DNA from: UBA2108 sp002713215
GTDB taxonomy: Bacteria; Bacteroidota; Bacteroidia; Flavobacteriales_G; Salibacteraceae
Direction of reading: 5' to 3'
NCBI GenBank assembly: GCA_937891015.1
Contig: CALAPY010000019.1
Span: 12,547-76,546, forward strand
Length of the DNA stretch: 64,000 nt
Part shown: positions 35,765-44,259 of the stretch, in pieces
Numbering within the stretch: the first letter of the stretch is position 1
Layout of the letters: each line of letters opens with the position of its first letter
Notes under the pieces: generated by a model
Told to the model about the DNA's origin: nothing
Database searches by the model: none
What the model saw: the letters and a program-made list of their open reading frames with translations, nothing else
Made by a program: the position numbers and the translations under genes

Positions 35765-36493
35765 ATGCGAGTAAGATTTTTTATTGGTTTAATTGGTTTG
35801 TTCTTAGTGACTAGTTCCTATTCCCAACTGATTAATAATTCAGAATCTAAACTGGGAAGTGGAGTTTACATTTCTTTATCTCAACTTATTTTTCCTGAAA
35901 TTGCAATAACTTATGAAAAACTAAACCATTCTAACCTGGGGTATTCTTTTTCACTGGGTTATAAAATCCCTGTGGGTAAAGGAAATGAGGTAGAAGCGAA
36001 GGGAAAAGGCTTGGGATCTTTAAACGAAAATCAATTGCTAATTAATCCATTCAATAGTGCTGTATATGCCTCCGTAGCACCAGTATATTATTTTCCAATA
36101 AAGCATAGATATTTCTTCGGTCTGCAAACCGAATTGTTTTATCGGTTCTATTGGATCAATAAGAAACAACTGACAAGAGGAATCCAGGGAGAATCGCTTG
36201 GGTATTACAGCGCCATTCGCACCGAACAGATACACGCACCAGGGATAAAAGTGTTGGCTACCCTAGATTTAAAGCTATTGTCAGGCAGAAAATATCAACT
36301 CAATACCAAACTCTTTGCTGGTCCTGGTGTTACCTACAAATCCTATTTATATATCAATGAAAACAGCCAGAAGATTGATGAGGCTGGAAATTCTTATGTC
36401 GTTACTTATGAGGAAGGTAGAGGGCAGCAAATACTTCCTTCTTTTCATGCAGGGATAAAGCTGGGAATAGCTAAAAACCTATTCAAAAAATAG
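35765..36493 (+). CDS. Hypothetical secreted protein, probable outer-membrane beta-barrel
   Basis: 242 aa with signal peptide MRVRFFIGLIGLFLVTSSYS. The rest is a succession of amphipathic strands rich in Tyr and Gly: VYISLSQLIFPEIAITYEKL, YSFSLGYKIPVGKG, FFGLQTELFYRFYWI, LFAGPGVTYKSYLYI and FHAGIKLGIAKNLFKK at the end. This suggests a small outer-membrane barrel of unknown function. The ATG at 35765 is used because it begins the signal peptide. The frame extends further upstream, but into the preceding terminator. Confidence 0.7.
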   Translation: MRVRFFIGLIGLFLVTSSYSQLINNSESKLGSGVYISLSQLIFPEIAITYEKLNHSNLGYSFSLGYKIPVGKGNEVEAKGKGLGSLNENQLLINPFNSAVYASVAPVYYFPIKHRYFFGLQTELFYRFYWINKKQLTRGIQGESLGYYSAIRTEQIHAPGIKVLATLDLKLLSGRKYQLNTKLFAGPGVTYKSYLYINENSQKIDEAGNSYVVTYEEGRGQQILPSFHAGIKLGIAKNLFKK

Positions 36494-36615
36494 ATTTCAA
36501 ATTTCTTCAAACTATTCATTATCAATTTATTGGGAATAAACTATTTTTGAGGGGTTACTTGGTTCTGTTGCATAAAATTCAGCTTGTATCTAAGTAGTTT
36601 AAAAATCATCATTCT

Positions 36616-37527
36616 ATGAACCATGTTACTTGCGATAATTGTCACAAGGAAAATATTCCTCAAAATAACAGCATAAAGATTGACAAGCGCGTTTATTGCG
36701 AGGATTGTCTTAAGACTACATTTCCAAACGAAGATGAACTGAAGAACAGGGAAGTTCAATATGAACAAGACCCTACCATCTGCGTTTCGTGTGGAAAGGA
36801 CAACGGAAGAAGACCCTGGCCCAAGCACGTAAATTTACCTATGTGCACGGAATGCAAGACCAGTTTAAAGGAACGAATCATTCCAATCTGGGTAAAAGGC
36901 TTTATGTATGGAATTGCTGCCTTGGTTATTTTCTCAATCACCTGGAATTGGAAATATTTCGAATCCTACCAGAAAATCAATGATGCTTATGCCGCGGTTG
37001 ATAGTGGGCAAATAAAATTGGCTTCCGATTTAATGATGGAAGCAAGTAGCCTAACTCCTGAAATTCCGGATTTGGAGATTCTAGGTAGTTATTATTTAGG
37101 GCTTGAGTATTTAAATCAGGATAAGTCGCAATTGGCCCTGGATCAATTTATAAAATGCCGCTACAAGTTACCTGAAGAATATGGTGTCGACATGCTTATA
37201 GATCGTGCCAGCAGTGGTGCAGCTTTCGATACAAAGGACTACCCCCTGTTTTTAAGCCTAAATAAAGCCTGGCTCAATACGCATGAAGAAGATCCGTATG
37301 CCTGGGCTTCTGTAGCCTCGGCCTATGCCTGTTTATATGCAGAAAACAAACAGGACACATCAAAAGAAAAAAGTTTGGAGTACCTGGAAAAAGCCAAGTC
37401 TTTTAAAAGTTTGGATGAAGGTCTGCTTACCTATTTCAATAGAATAGAATATCGATTGTTTTCAAAAGAGATTATTACTAAAGAAGAATACGATAAACGA
37501 TATCCCGAGGGATGGAAAAATAACTAA
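36616..37527 (+). CDS. Zinc-ribbon, single-TM, TPR-like protein
   Basis: 303 aa of unusual build. The cytoplasmic N-terminus has four CxxC knuckles (CDNCHKENIP, YCEDCLKTT, CVSCGKDNG, CTECKTSLKE), enough for two zinc sites. One membrane span follows at ~93-115 (FMYGIAALVIFSITW). The C-terminal ~180 residues are helical with TPR-like spacing (LASDLMMEASSLTPEIPDLE, YYLGLEYLNQDKSQLALDQF, DPYAWASVASAYACLYAENK). No known family is recognised. The next gene, a HEFAH membrane protein, starts after 3 nt, so the two are surely co-expressed. A TATTTTTG box lies at 36542-36549. Confidence 0.8.
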   Translation: MNHVTCDNCHKENIPQNNSIKIDKRVYCEDCLKTTFPNEDELKNREVQYEQDPTICVSCGKDNGRRPWPKHVNLPMCTECKTSLKERIIPIWVKGFMYGIAALVIFSITWNWKYFESYQKINDAYAAVDSGQIKLASDLMMEASSLTPEIPDLEILGSYYLGLEYLNQDKSQLALDQFIKCRYKLPEEYGVDMLIDRASSGAAFDTKDYPLFLSLNKAWLNTHEEDPYAWASVASAYACLYAENKQDTSKEKSLEYLEKAKSFKSLDEGLLTYFNRIEYRLFSKEIITKEEYDKRYPEGWKNN

Positions 37528-37530
37528 ACC

Positions 37531-38055
37531 ATGTTTATACCAGGTGAAATAATATCAATAGCAACGTTTCCGGGAACAATCGTTCACGAATTTGCCCATG
37601 TTGTTTTCTGCAAGCTTAGAAAAGTAGAGATTTTGGAAGTCGTCTATTTCCAGGTGGGAAATCCAAGCGGGTATGTTATTCATGAAGAAACCAAGGACTT
37701 CAACACTACTTTTTTGATCTCCATGGGGCCGTTTTTTGTAAACACATTATTATGCCTGCTTATTTGCCTGCCTGCATACATGCCGATAAGTTACTTTGAT
37801 CTTTCGCAACCCCTATCCTACTTCCTGATGTGGTTGGGAGTCTCCATTGGTATGAGTGCTATTCCTTCCAACCAGGATGCCAATCAAATCTATGCTCAAG
37901 CCAAAGAAGAAGTCAAGAAAACGAACCTGTTGGCCATTGTAAGTTTTCCAATTATCGGAATCATCTACATATTTAACTTCCTTCGATTCTTCTGGGCTGA
38001 TTTATTCTACGGTGTTGCAATTGGCGTTGGAATTCCCAGCTTAATTTTTAGTTAA
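37531..38055 (+). CDS. Small integral membrane protein with HExxH zinc-protease motif
   Basis: 174 aa, about four membrane spans. The first span carries HEFAH at residues 19-23 (FPGTIVHEFAHVVFCKLRKV), the zinc-binding motif arrangement of site-2-type (M50) or DUF3267-like membrane metallopeptidases. The expected third ligand, an Asp/Asn in a later span, may be in IPSNQDANQIYAQAKEE, which echoes the NPxPxD-like motif of M50 proteins only loosely. Coupled to the zinc-ribbon/TPR gene upstream (3-nt gap). It may be an active intramembrane protease or a degenerate relative; the sequence does not decide. Confidence 0.75.
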   Translation: MFIPGEIISIATFPGTIVHEFAHVVFCKLRKVEILEVVYFQVGNPSGYVIHEETKDFNTTFLISMGPFFVNTLLCLLICLPAYMPISYFDLSQPLSYFLMWLGVSIGMSAIPSNQDANQIYAQAKEEVKKTNLLAIVSFPIIGIIYIFNFLRFFWADLFYGVAIGVGIPSLIFS

Positions 38056-38108
38056 TCTTTCGGGAAAGAAATTGAAAGGTTCTTTAGCCCTAATGAATGA
38101 CTAGATAA

Positions 38109-39698
38109 TCACTTCTTCTCTATTAACTCAACTAGTTTGTATTCCTTTTTCTTTGTTGAGAAATATACCAAATTACCATTAGCATTAACGGCACCTGTAT
38201 TGAAAAGAACATTAAAAACCTCCTTATTATTCCATACATCCAATAGCTGAGTGGTCATTTGATCTTCGTCGGTTAAGCTAATTTTATAATACCCTAAATT
38301 ATCACTAATGGAAGGTACAAGGTGCCTTCTTGCTAATTTCGATACTGGCATAAGATAATTAGCTCTATGATTTAGCATATATAAGCTAATACCTGAATCA
38401 GTTTGAACGAGGGAGTGATCACGGGGTATTCTCGTACTATATATTCTGCCACAATGAAAGTTGGAACATTCAATTGTAGATAAGAATGGAATTTGATACA
38501 TCTGCTTTAATTGAAAGTCGTGATCTAGCGAAAAAATTACAAAATCAGCATTTTTTCTTAGTGATTTTTGTATCCCAGTGGCTCCGTTGTATGAAAATGT
38601 ATAATGCTGAAATTGCGTGATTAAGAAAATCGACTCTTTGGTTTCTATTGGCTTCATAAGATCCATCTTATGCATGGTTGGGGTTTTATCCTGCCCTGCA
38701 ATGGAAACTAAATCTAACCCCCTTACTTTTATTTGCTTTAATCGATCAATTATTTGCTGATCGTAGTCGATTTTTTCTAAAAATTCAATCTTTTTTTGTT
38801 TTGGTAAAAGTTCCGAAACAAGAACACCCTTTGTCTCATTCCTATGGTCATCGGAATACATCGAAATCAATTGTATTCCTCCCTGGTAATTGGTAACGTG
38901 GATTGATATTATGGACTTCAATTGAGGCAACTTATTGTGCAAGGATCCAAAAAAGTCAAGGTTGGATATACTTTCTTCAAAGGAATGACTAAAATAAAAC
39001 TGATCAAATTTTCTGGTCGCCCAGTAAAGGTTACCCGCGTTATCCAGTATGAAATGCCTTCTGGGCATGGCTTTTCTTGTTTTCTTTAAATCAATTGAAG
39101 CACTTCGTATGACATTGCCAACAGAATCATATACATAGGCCTCGTACATGTAAATTCGAGTATCAGCTTCCTGTCCACTTTCAGGACTAAGGTTATGATG
39201 TCCTAAAGCAAACTTCTTTTTATCGGGTGAGATTGTTAAATCTAACTTTTCACAGGTTCTGCAATCCAGGTGAGGGATCGTCCATAAATCAATTAATTCA
39301 AAGTCAAGAGAGGGGTTAACGCAATCAATTTTAAAGTACTTATAGCTCAACTTGGTTTCCGTGTCCTTATTTCGAACAATGAAGTAATAAGAATCATTGA
39401 AGAAAAAATACTTATAATGTGCCAATCCATTATCATCACAGTACTTTTCCCAATCAAAAACAAAGGAATTGACAATTCCTAATTGATCGTTGTGATGCCT
39501 CATTTCAAAGCTGATACCATCAATAAACATGACCAAAAGCTCACCATTGGTCAAGTAGTTTATTTCTACGATTCCCTTTGGAGAATACGATGTGCGCCCA
39601 TATTTAAATTCTCCTTTTTCCAGAGAGTAAGTTTGGGCATTAAGTACCGTGAAGAAAAAATTAGAAATTAATAAAAGAATGATTGCTGCATTGGACAT
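38109..39698 (-). CDS. Hypothetical secreted protein
   Basis: About 529 aa with signal peptide MSNAAIILLLISNFFFTVLN. The mature part has a repeated strand-turn texture suggestive of a beta-propeller-like fold (ISPDKKKFALGHHN, YMYEAYVYDSVGN, FILDNAGNLYWATRKFDQFY, GNLVYFSTKKKEYKLVEL). It also has four Cys residues in two pairs (DCRTCEK, ECSNFHC). No family is recognised, and no sorting domain is seen at the C-terminus. The ATG at 39698 is preferred to a TTG six codons upstream. It is AT-richer than its neighbours and may be accessory. Function unknown. Confidence 0.65.
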   Translation of the reverse strand: MSNAAIILLLISNFFFTVLNAQTYSLEKGEFKYGRTSYSPKGIVEINYLTNGELLVMFIDGISFEMRHHNDQLGIVNSFVFDWEKYCDDNGLAHYKYFFFNDSYYFIVRNKDTETKLSYKYFKIDCVNPSLDFELIDLWTIPHLDCRTCEKLDLTISPDKKKFALGHHNLSPESGQEADTRIYMYEAYVYDSVGNVIRSASIDLKKTRKAMPRRHFILDNAGNLYWATRKFDQFYFSHSFEESISNLDFFGSLHNKLPQLKSIISIHVTNYQGGIQLISMYSDDHRNETKGVLVSELLPKQKKIEFLEKIDYDQQIIDRLKQIKVRGLDLVSIAGQDKTPTMHKMDLMKPIETKESIFLITQFQHYTFSYNGATGIQKSLRKNADFVIFSLDHDFQLKQMYQIPFLSTIECSNFHCGRIYSTRIPRDHSLVQTDSGISLYMLNHRANYLMPVSKLARRHLVPSISDNLGYYKISLTDEDQMTTQLLDVWNNKEVFNVLFNTGAVNANGNLVYFSTKKKEYKLVELIEKK

Positions 39699-39736
39699 GG
39701 TCTGATAAAAATACAATTCTTTGGTTTCGCCGTGCG

Positions 39737-40522
39737 CTACTTCAAAATCTTTTTAATCAGCCTCAGCTTGTGCGAGTAGCGTTTGGTATCCACATTAAAG
39801 ATTCCCTGATGGTCAATTTTATCGATTCGTACTTTGCCGCTGGCATGAATAATTTCATTGTCCTGCAAAAGAATACCTACATGTACTATGCTTCCTTCTT
39901 CGTTATCAAAAAAAGCTAAATCTCCACTTTGAGCTTCTTCTACGAATGATAGGGTCTGCCCTATTTCCGCCTGCTGGTAGGCGTCGCGCGGTAGTTTCTT
40001 ACCTGCAATTTTGTACACCAACTGGGTAAATCCGGAACAATCAATTCCAAATGGAGAACGCCCTCCCCACAAATAAGGAGCGTTGATGTACATCATAGCA
40101 TTTTCCACGATTCGCTCCCTGGAAATTCCAGCATCGCTGTTTACGGTCATTCCGGAAAACTCAAAAACATCTTCTCCCCAACGAGCCCGACTTCCTTCGA
40201 AATGTGGCAAGCTGCTTCCCATTAATAAGGGATAAAGTGAACCGGTATTAATGTGTGTGGCTATAGCGGCCAAATCGATCGAAGTAGTCCATTGCTTGCT
40301 GGTTTCAATGGCATCATAAACATCCTTACTTACCTCATACGATTGCTTGCGATCGATCCAGCATTCGTATTTGTCGTAGGCCATTCTAATTTTAACCCAC
40401 TTGCTACGTTCTTCAATGATTTTATAGTGTTCACCAAAGAGCAATTGCGTTACCATTTCCGACTTATCGGAAGGCTCTTCCCTTGCAGGAACAACGCTTA
40501 ATTGGGATACACCGTATTTCAT
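39737..40522 (-). CDS. NlpC/P60-family cysteine peptidase with SH3-like domain
   Basis: Residues ~5-75 are a bacterial SH3-like module (SQLSVVPAREEPSDKSEMVT, WVKIRMAYDKYECWIDRKQ). The C-terminal catalytic domain has Cys162 in FGIDCSGFTQLVY, His214 in IVHVGILL and His226 in IHASGKV, the Cys-His-His set of NlpC/P60 peptidases that cut peptide bonds in peptidoglycan stems (often gamma-D-Glu-diaminopimelate). No signal peptide is seen, so it may act on recycled muropeptides in the cytoplasm, as YkfC-type enzymes do (inference). 261 aa; the start is ATG. Confidence 0.92.
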   Translation of the reverse strand: MKYGVSQLSVVPAREEPSDKSEMVTQLLFGEHYKIIEERSKWVKIRMAYDKYECWIDRKQSYEVSKDVYDAIETSKQWTTSIDLAAIATHINTGSLYPLLMGSSLPHFEGSRARWGEDVFEFSGMTVNSDAGISRERIVENAMMYINAPYLWGGRSPFGIDCSGFTQLVYKIAGKKLPRDAYQQAEIGQTLSFVEEAQSGDLAFFDNEEGSIVHVGILLQDNEIIHASGKVRIDKIDHQGIFNVDTKRYSHKLRLIKKILK

Positions 40523-40623
40523 GAATCGCTCTTATGAACCAGACAAATAAAAGGAATAATGATGTCTCTAACCAACAACTTATTCAATTAGTTATCAATA
40601 AATAAATCTCAATAAACACAAAC

Positions 40624-40652
40624 AAAAAACCCGCTACCAGAGCGGGTTTTCC
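40624..40652 (-). terminator. Rho-independent terminator downstream of the thiolase gene
   Basis: Stem AACCCGCT / AGCGGGTT with a five-base loop, followed on the minus strand by a run of T. It lies 20 nt past the thiolase stop and before the NlpC/P60 gene. Confidence 0.85.
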
Positions 40653-40672
40653 AATTCTATTTAAATTACTTG

Positions 40673-41848
40673 TTATACGTTTTCAATAACCATTGCAGAA
40701 GCTCCACCCCCACCGTTACAAATTCCGGCAGCACCATATTTACCACCGTTCTGTTTAAGCACATTGATGAGTGTAACCACAATTCTTGAACCTGAGTTTC
40801 CAAGGGGGTGACCCAGTGAAACTGCTCCACCGTTAACATCAACTTTAGAAGCATCCAGTCCCAGTTCTTTGGCATTGGCCAACCCAACCACGGAGAAAGC
40901 CTGATTCAATTCCCAATAATCAATATCGGAAACACTCAAATTAGCTTTACCCAATGCAATTGGAATTGCTTTGGCAGGAGCGGTAGTAAACCATTCCGGA
41001 GCCTGAGAAGCATCAGCATAAGAAGTAATCTTTGCTAAAGGCGTATATCCATATTTTTCAACCGCTTCAGCACTGGCCAATATCAAGGCAGAGGCTCCAT
41101 CGTTCAAAGTGGAAGCATTAGCAGCAGTTACCGTACCTTCTTTTTGAAAGGCTGGACGCAAAGCCGGAATTTTTTCCATTTTTACGTTTTTGTACTCTTC
41201 GTCTTCTGAGAAAACTATTGGTTCTCCCCTTCTTTGTGGAATTTCAACAGGAACAATTTCATCGTTGAATTTTCCGGCAGCCCACGCTGCAGCTGAACGG
41301 TTATACGACTCAATGGCGAACTCATCCTGGTCTTCTCTGCTAAACCCATTTTCTTTCGCACACAATTCAGCACAATTACCCATGTGGGTGTCGTTATAAA
41401 CGTCGGTAAGGCCATCCTTAACCATTCCGTCGATCATATTAACATTACCAAGTTTTACCGCGTTACGAGCAACCATGTAGTGAGGAACAGAACTCATGTT
41501 TTCCATACCTCCGGCAACTACTACTTCGTTGTCACCAGCGATAATCGATTGAGCAGCTAAACTTATGGCCTTCATTCCTGAAGCACAAACCTTATTTACC
41601 GTAGTACAAGGAACCTGATCGCCAATGCCTGCAAACATGGAGGCCTGACGTGCTGGTGCCTGACCTAAATTAGCTGACATAACGTTGCCCATAAATACCT
41701 CATTTACGTGTTGAGGATCTACATTACCCTTATTTAATGCACCTTTTATAGCGGCTGCTCCCAGCTTGGTAGCCGGAACTGAAGCAAGACTCCCCAAGAA
41801 ACTTCCAATGGGTGTTCTTACTGCTGATACTATATATACTTCTTTCAT
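40673..41848 (-). CDS. Acetyl-CoA C-acyltransferase (thiolase)
   Basis: Biosynthetic-type thiolase, 391 aa, which condenses two acetyl-CoA to acetoacetyl-CoA or runs in reverse. Start MKEVYIVSAVRTPIGSFLGS is typical. The nucleophile Cys lies in VNKVCASGMKAI, followed by GGMENMSSVPH. The His of GHPLGNSGSRI and the Cys of GICNGGGGASAM near the C-terminus complete the active site. Not next to other beta-oxidation genes, so it could serve in fatty-acid breakdown, amino-acid breakdown or the ketogenic branch. A TACTTTTG box for this strand lies at 41896-41903. A good terminator follows the gene. Confidence 0.95.
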   Translation of the reverse strand: MKEVYIVSAVRTPIGSFLGSLASVPATKLGAAAIKGALNKGNVDPQHVNEVFMGNVMSANLGQAPARQASMFAGIGDQVPCTTVNKVCASGMKAISLAAQSIIAGDNEVVVAGGMENMSSVPHYMVARNAVKLGNVNMIDGMVKDGLTDVYNDTHMGNCAELCAKENGFSREDQDEFAIESYNRSAAAWAAGKFNDEIVPVEIPQRRGEPIVFSEDEEYKNVKMEKIPALRPAFQKEGTVTAANASTLNDGASALILASAEAVEKYGYTPLAKITSYADASQAPEWFTTAPAKAIPIALGKANLSVSDIDYWELNQAFSVVGLANAKELGLDASKVDVNGGAVSLGHPLGNSGSRIVVTLINVLKQNGGKYGAAGICNGGGGASAMVIENV

Positions 41849-41917
41849 TTTTTGAATGATTTTATTTCAATTTTTGACTCGATGTAAATCGGGTGCAAAA
41901 GTAAGCCATTCAAGGGT

Positions 41918-41947
41918 TTTGAAAAAGCAGGAATTACCCTACTTTAG
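41918..41947 (+). promoter_or_regulatory. Promoter of the HD-domain phosphodiesterase gene
   Basis: TTTG at 41918-41921, an 18-nt spacer, TACTTTAG at 41940-41947 (one mismatch to TAnnTTTG). Its leader would be short, as the ATG is at 41959. It overlaps the divergent thiolase promoter region. Confidence 0.5.
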
Positions 41948-41958
41948 TCACCTGCGGT

Positions 41959-44019
41959 ATGAATGAGTTCTTAAATAAATTGCGCCACAGCCAGGACCTG
42001 TTTTTTAAAGCGTCCGTGCTTCTTATGGCTTCGGTTGTTATTGTCTTTTTAATGCCCAAGGAGGCTAAGTTCAAGTATGAATTTCAGAAAGGCAAACCCT
42101 GGCTCCACGAAAATCTGTACGCTCCCTATGATTTTGCTGTTCTAAAATCGGAAGATGAACTAAAGCAGGAAGAAAAAGCAATTCGCGAAAAGGCAAGCCA
42201 ATATTACGTGCAGGATGAGGCCGTAACGGAAAAGGCGTTGTACAATTTCAACAACAACGTACTTAACCAACTGGATACGCTTAAGGTAAAAGAGCACAAG
42301 AAGTACCTCGAAATAGTACCGCTTGGAATTGAGTTATTGAAAAAAATCTACAAACAGGGAATCATTCAACCAACGGAAAGTGAGAATAACTCAGAGCTTA
42401 TTACCCTATTGGTTGATAATGAAACCGTAGAAAGGGAACGAAGCGACTTTCATACCATTGGAACGGCTACCAGCTTTCTTTCCAGTGAGTCTCAAAAGCT
42501 AAAAAGGAACGATGGGGAACTCTTGCTCAATCTTATACTGGACAATGTATACCACAACGTACTCTTCGATGAGGAGACCACACGCAAAGTATTGCAAAGC
42601 CGATTGGACAAACTGTCGAAAACTAAAGGGAAGGTTGAAAAGAAACAATTAATCATCAGCAAGGGACAGGTAGTCAATGAAGAACTCTGGCTTCAATTGC
42701 AATCGCTTAAAAAGGAATACGAGTTAAAGCAGGGAGGAGAAAAGAACTTCTTGCTCATACTTGCCGGGCAGGTGCTTATTGTGGGTATGATCTTCCTGGT
42801 TATGGTCTTGTTTTTAAGCCTGTTCCGCCAAAATATAATTAACGTAAACAATCGGGTACTTTTTATCGTGGTAAGCTTTACCATAACCGTGTTAATGGGA
42901 ATGATCCCCTTGTATTTTGAGCAGGTTCCTATCTATGCTCTCCCCTTTTGTATCCTGCCTATTCTTATAAAATCTTTCTACGACGAATTACTGGCTTCTT
43001 ACGTGTACTTCCTGGCTGTTATTCTCATTGGATTTTACGCACCCAATGGGTTCGAATTTGTGTTCTTACAATGCATTGCCGGGCTTATTGCCGTTTTTTC
43101 TTTGGTGAGCTTAAGAAAGCGATCTCAGCTGCTTACCACGGTACTAATCATTTTCCTTACCTATGCTCTATGTGACCTGGCCATTTTAATTGTACAGGAA
43201 GGCAATTGGCAAAACATTAAGATCGAAAATTTCTATTGGTTTGGTGCCAGTGCCATTCTTACCTTGTTGGTATACCCCTTAATCTATATCTACGAAAAGA
43301 TTTTTGGATTCCTTTCAGACGTAACCCTAATGGAAATTGCTGATACCAACTCTCCCCTGCTGCGCCAGCTTTCAACGGAGGCACCAGGTACTTTTCAGCA
43401 TAGCATGCAGGTAGCCAACTTAGCCGAAAAGGCCATCCTAAAAATTGGTGGTAATCCGTTGCTGGTTCGTACGGGTGCCCTCTACCACGACATTGGTAAA
43501 ATGGAAGCACCTCATTATTTTATTGAAAACCAGGTGGGCGGAATAAACCCCCACGACGACATTGAGCCGGAAGAAAGTGCCAGTATCATAATCAATCATG
43601 TGATTAAAGGAATTGAAATGGCCAAGAAGCATAACCTTCCCGAGGTAATCATAGACTTTATTCGAACCCATCACGGTACCAGTACGGTTAAATACTTCTT
43701 GTACCAATACAAGGAGCAACATCCGGATAAGGAATTGGACCTCTCCAATTTTACCTATCCCGGTCCCATTCCATTTAGTAAAGAAACTGCCGTTTTAATG
43801 ATGGCAGATGCCTGCGAAGCGGCTTCCCGCAGTTTAAATGAATACAGCCAGAAATCCCTGACAAATCTGGTAACCAACATCATTGATGGACAAGCGAATG
43901 AAGGACAATTTGCCAATGCCAATATCACTTACAAGGATATTTCAACCATTAAAAACATATTTATCAATATGTTACAAAATATCTATCACGTTAGAATTGC
44001 CTACCCAAAATCCGCTTAA
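41959..44019 (+). CDS. 7TM-HD domain phosphodiesterase (PgpH-like, c-di-AMP)
   Basis: 686 aa. One membrane span at ~18-36, then an extracytoplasmic 7TMR-HDED domain (to ~265; PWLHENLYAPYDFAVLKSED, and LIISKGQVVNEELW). A seven-span membrane region follows (~270-455). The cytosolic HD domain has PGTFQHSMQVANLAEKA, YHDIGKMEAPHYF, and the later His residues in INHVIKG and TRTHHGTSTVKYF-type spacing (IRTHHGTST), with MADACEAASRS near the end. PgpH enzymes hydrolyse c-di-AMP to pApA and so tune potassium and osmotic balance. The start is ATG just after a phylum-type promoter. Confidence 0.93.
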   Translation: MNEFLNKLRHSQDLFFKASVLLMASVVIVFLMPKEAKFKYEFQKGKPWLHENLYAPYDFAVLKSEDELKQEEKAIREKASQYYVQDEAVTEKALYNFNNNVLNQLDTLKVKEHKKYLEIVPLGIELLKKIYKQGIIQPTESENNSELITLLVDNETVERERSDFHTIGTATSFLSSESQKLKRNDGELLLNLILDNVYHNVLFDEETTRKVLQSRLDKLSKTKGKVEKKQLIISKGQVVNEELWLQLQSLKKEYELKQGGEKNFLLILAGQVLIVGMIFLVMVLFLSLFRQNIINVNNRVLFIVVSFTITVLMGMIPLYFEQVPIYALPFCILPILIKSFYDELLASYVYFLAVILIGFYAPNGFEFVFLQCIAGLIAVFSLVSLRKRSQLLTTVLIIFLTYALCDLAILIVQEGNWQNIKIENFYWFGASAILTLLVYPLIYIYEKIFGFLSDVTLMEIADTNSPLLRQLSTEAPGTFQHSMQVANLAEKAILKIGGNPLLVRTGALYHDIGKMEAPHYFIENQVGGINPHDDIEPEESASIIINHVIKGIEMAKKHNLPEVIIDFIRTHHGTSTVKYFLYQYKEQHPDKELDLSNFTYPGPIPFSKETAVLMMADACEAASRSLNEYSQKSLTNLVTNIIDGQANEGQFANANITYKDISTIKNIFINMLQNIYHVRIAYPKSA

Positions 44020-44048
44020 AAAAGCTGCGTTAAACACGCAATAATTTC

Positions 44049-44078
44049 TTGCATGGGTAGCAATTAATTTTACTTTTG
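44049..44078 (+). promoter_or_regulatory. Consensus promoter of tRNA-Ser(GCU)
   Basis: TTG at 44049-44051, a 19-nt spacer, and TACTTTTG at 44071-44078. The tRNA begins 10 nt later, so transcription should start almost at its 5' end. Confidence 0.75.
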
Positions 44079-44088
44079 CGCACGTATT

Positions 44089-44175
44089 GGAGAGGTGCCT
44101 GAGTGGCCGAAAGGACTTGTTTGCTAAACAAGCGTACCTTAACGGGTACCCGGGGTTCGAATCCCCGTCTCTCCG
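44089..44175 (+). tRNA. tRNA-Ser (anticodon GCT)
   Basis: Class II tRNA of 87 nt with a long variable arm (CGTACC TTAA CGGGTACC region). The acceptor stem is GGAGAGG / TCTCTCC with one G-T pair and a G discriminator base, as for serine. The anticodon loop TTGCTAA gives GCT (44123-44125), reading AGC/AGU. The T-arm CGGGG-TTCGAAT-CCCCG is perfect. CCA is not encoded and must be added by the Cca enzyme (gene at 58062). A consensus promoter precedes it and a terminator follows it. Confidence 0.98.
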
Positions 44176-44182
44176 CAAACCC

Positions 44183-44218
44183 AAAAGCCTTGTTCTTGAA
44201 AAGAATAAGGCTTTTTTT
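44183..44218 (+). terminator. Terminator after tRNA-Ser(GCU)
   Basis: Stem AAAAGCCTT / AAGGCTTTT with a 16-nt loop and a T run of seven, 7 nt after the tRNA. Confidence 0.85.
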
Positions 44219-44259
44219 ATTTCTTGGAATCGAGCATTTAAAAGAAGATTAAGGAAATA

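Noticed and set aside
44089..44175. tRNA-Ser(GCU) as an attachment site with a duplicated 3' end
   Set aside because: I found no second copy of the tRNA 3' end downstream and no integrase gene nearby.
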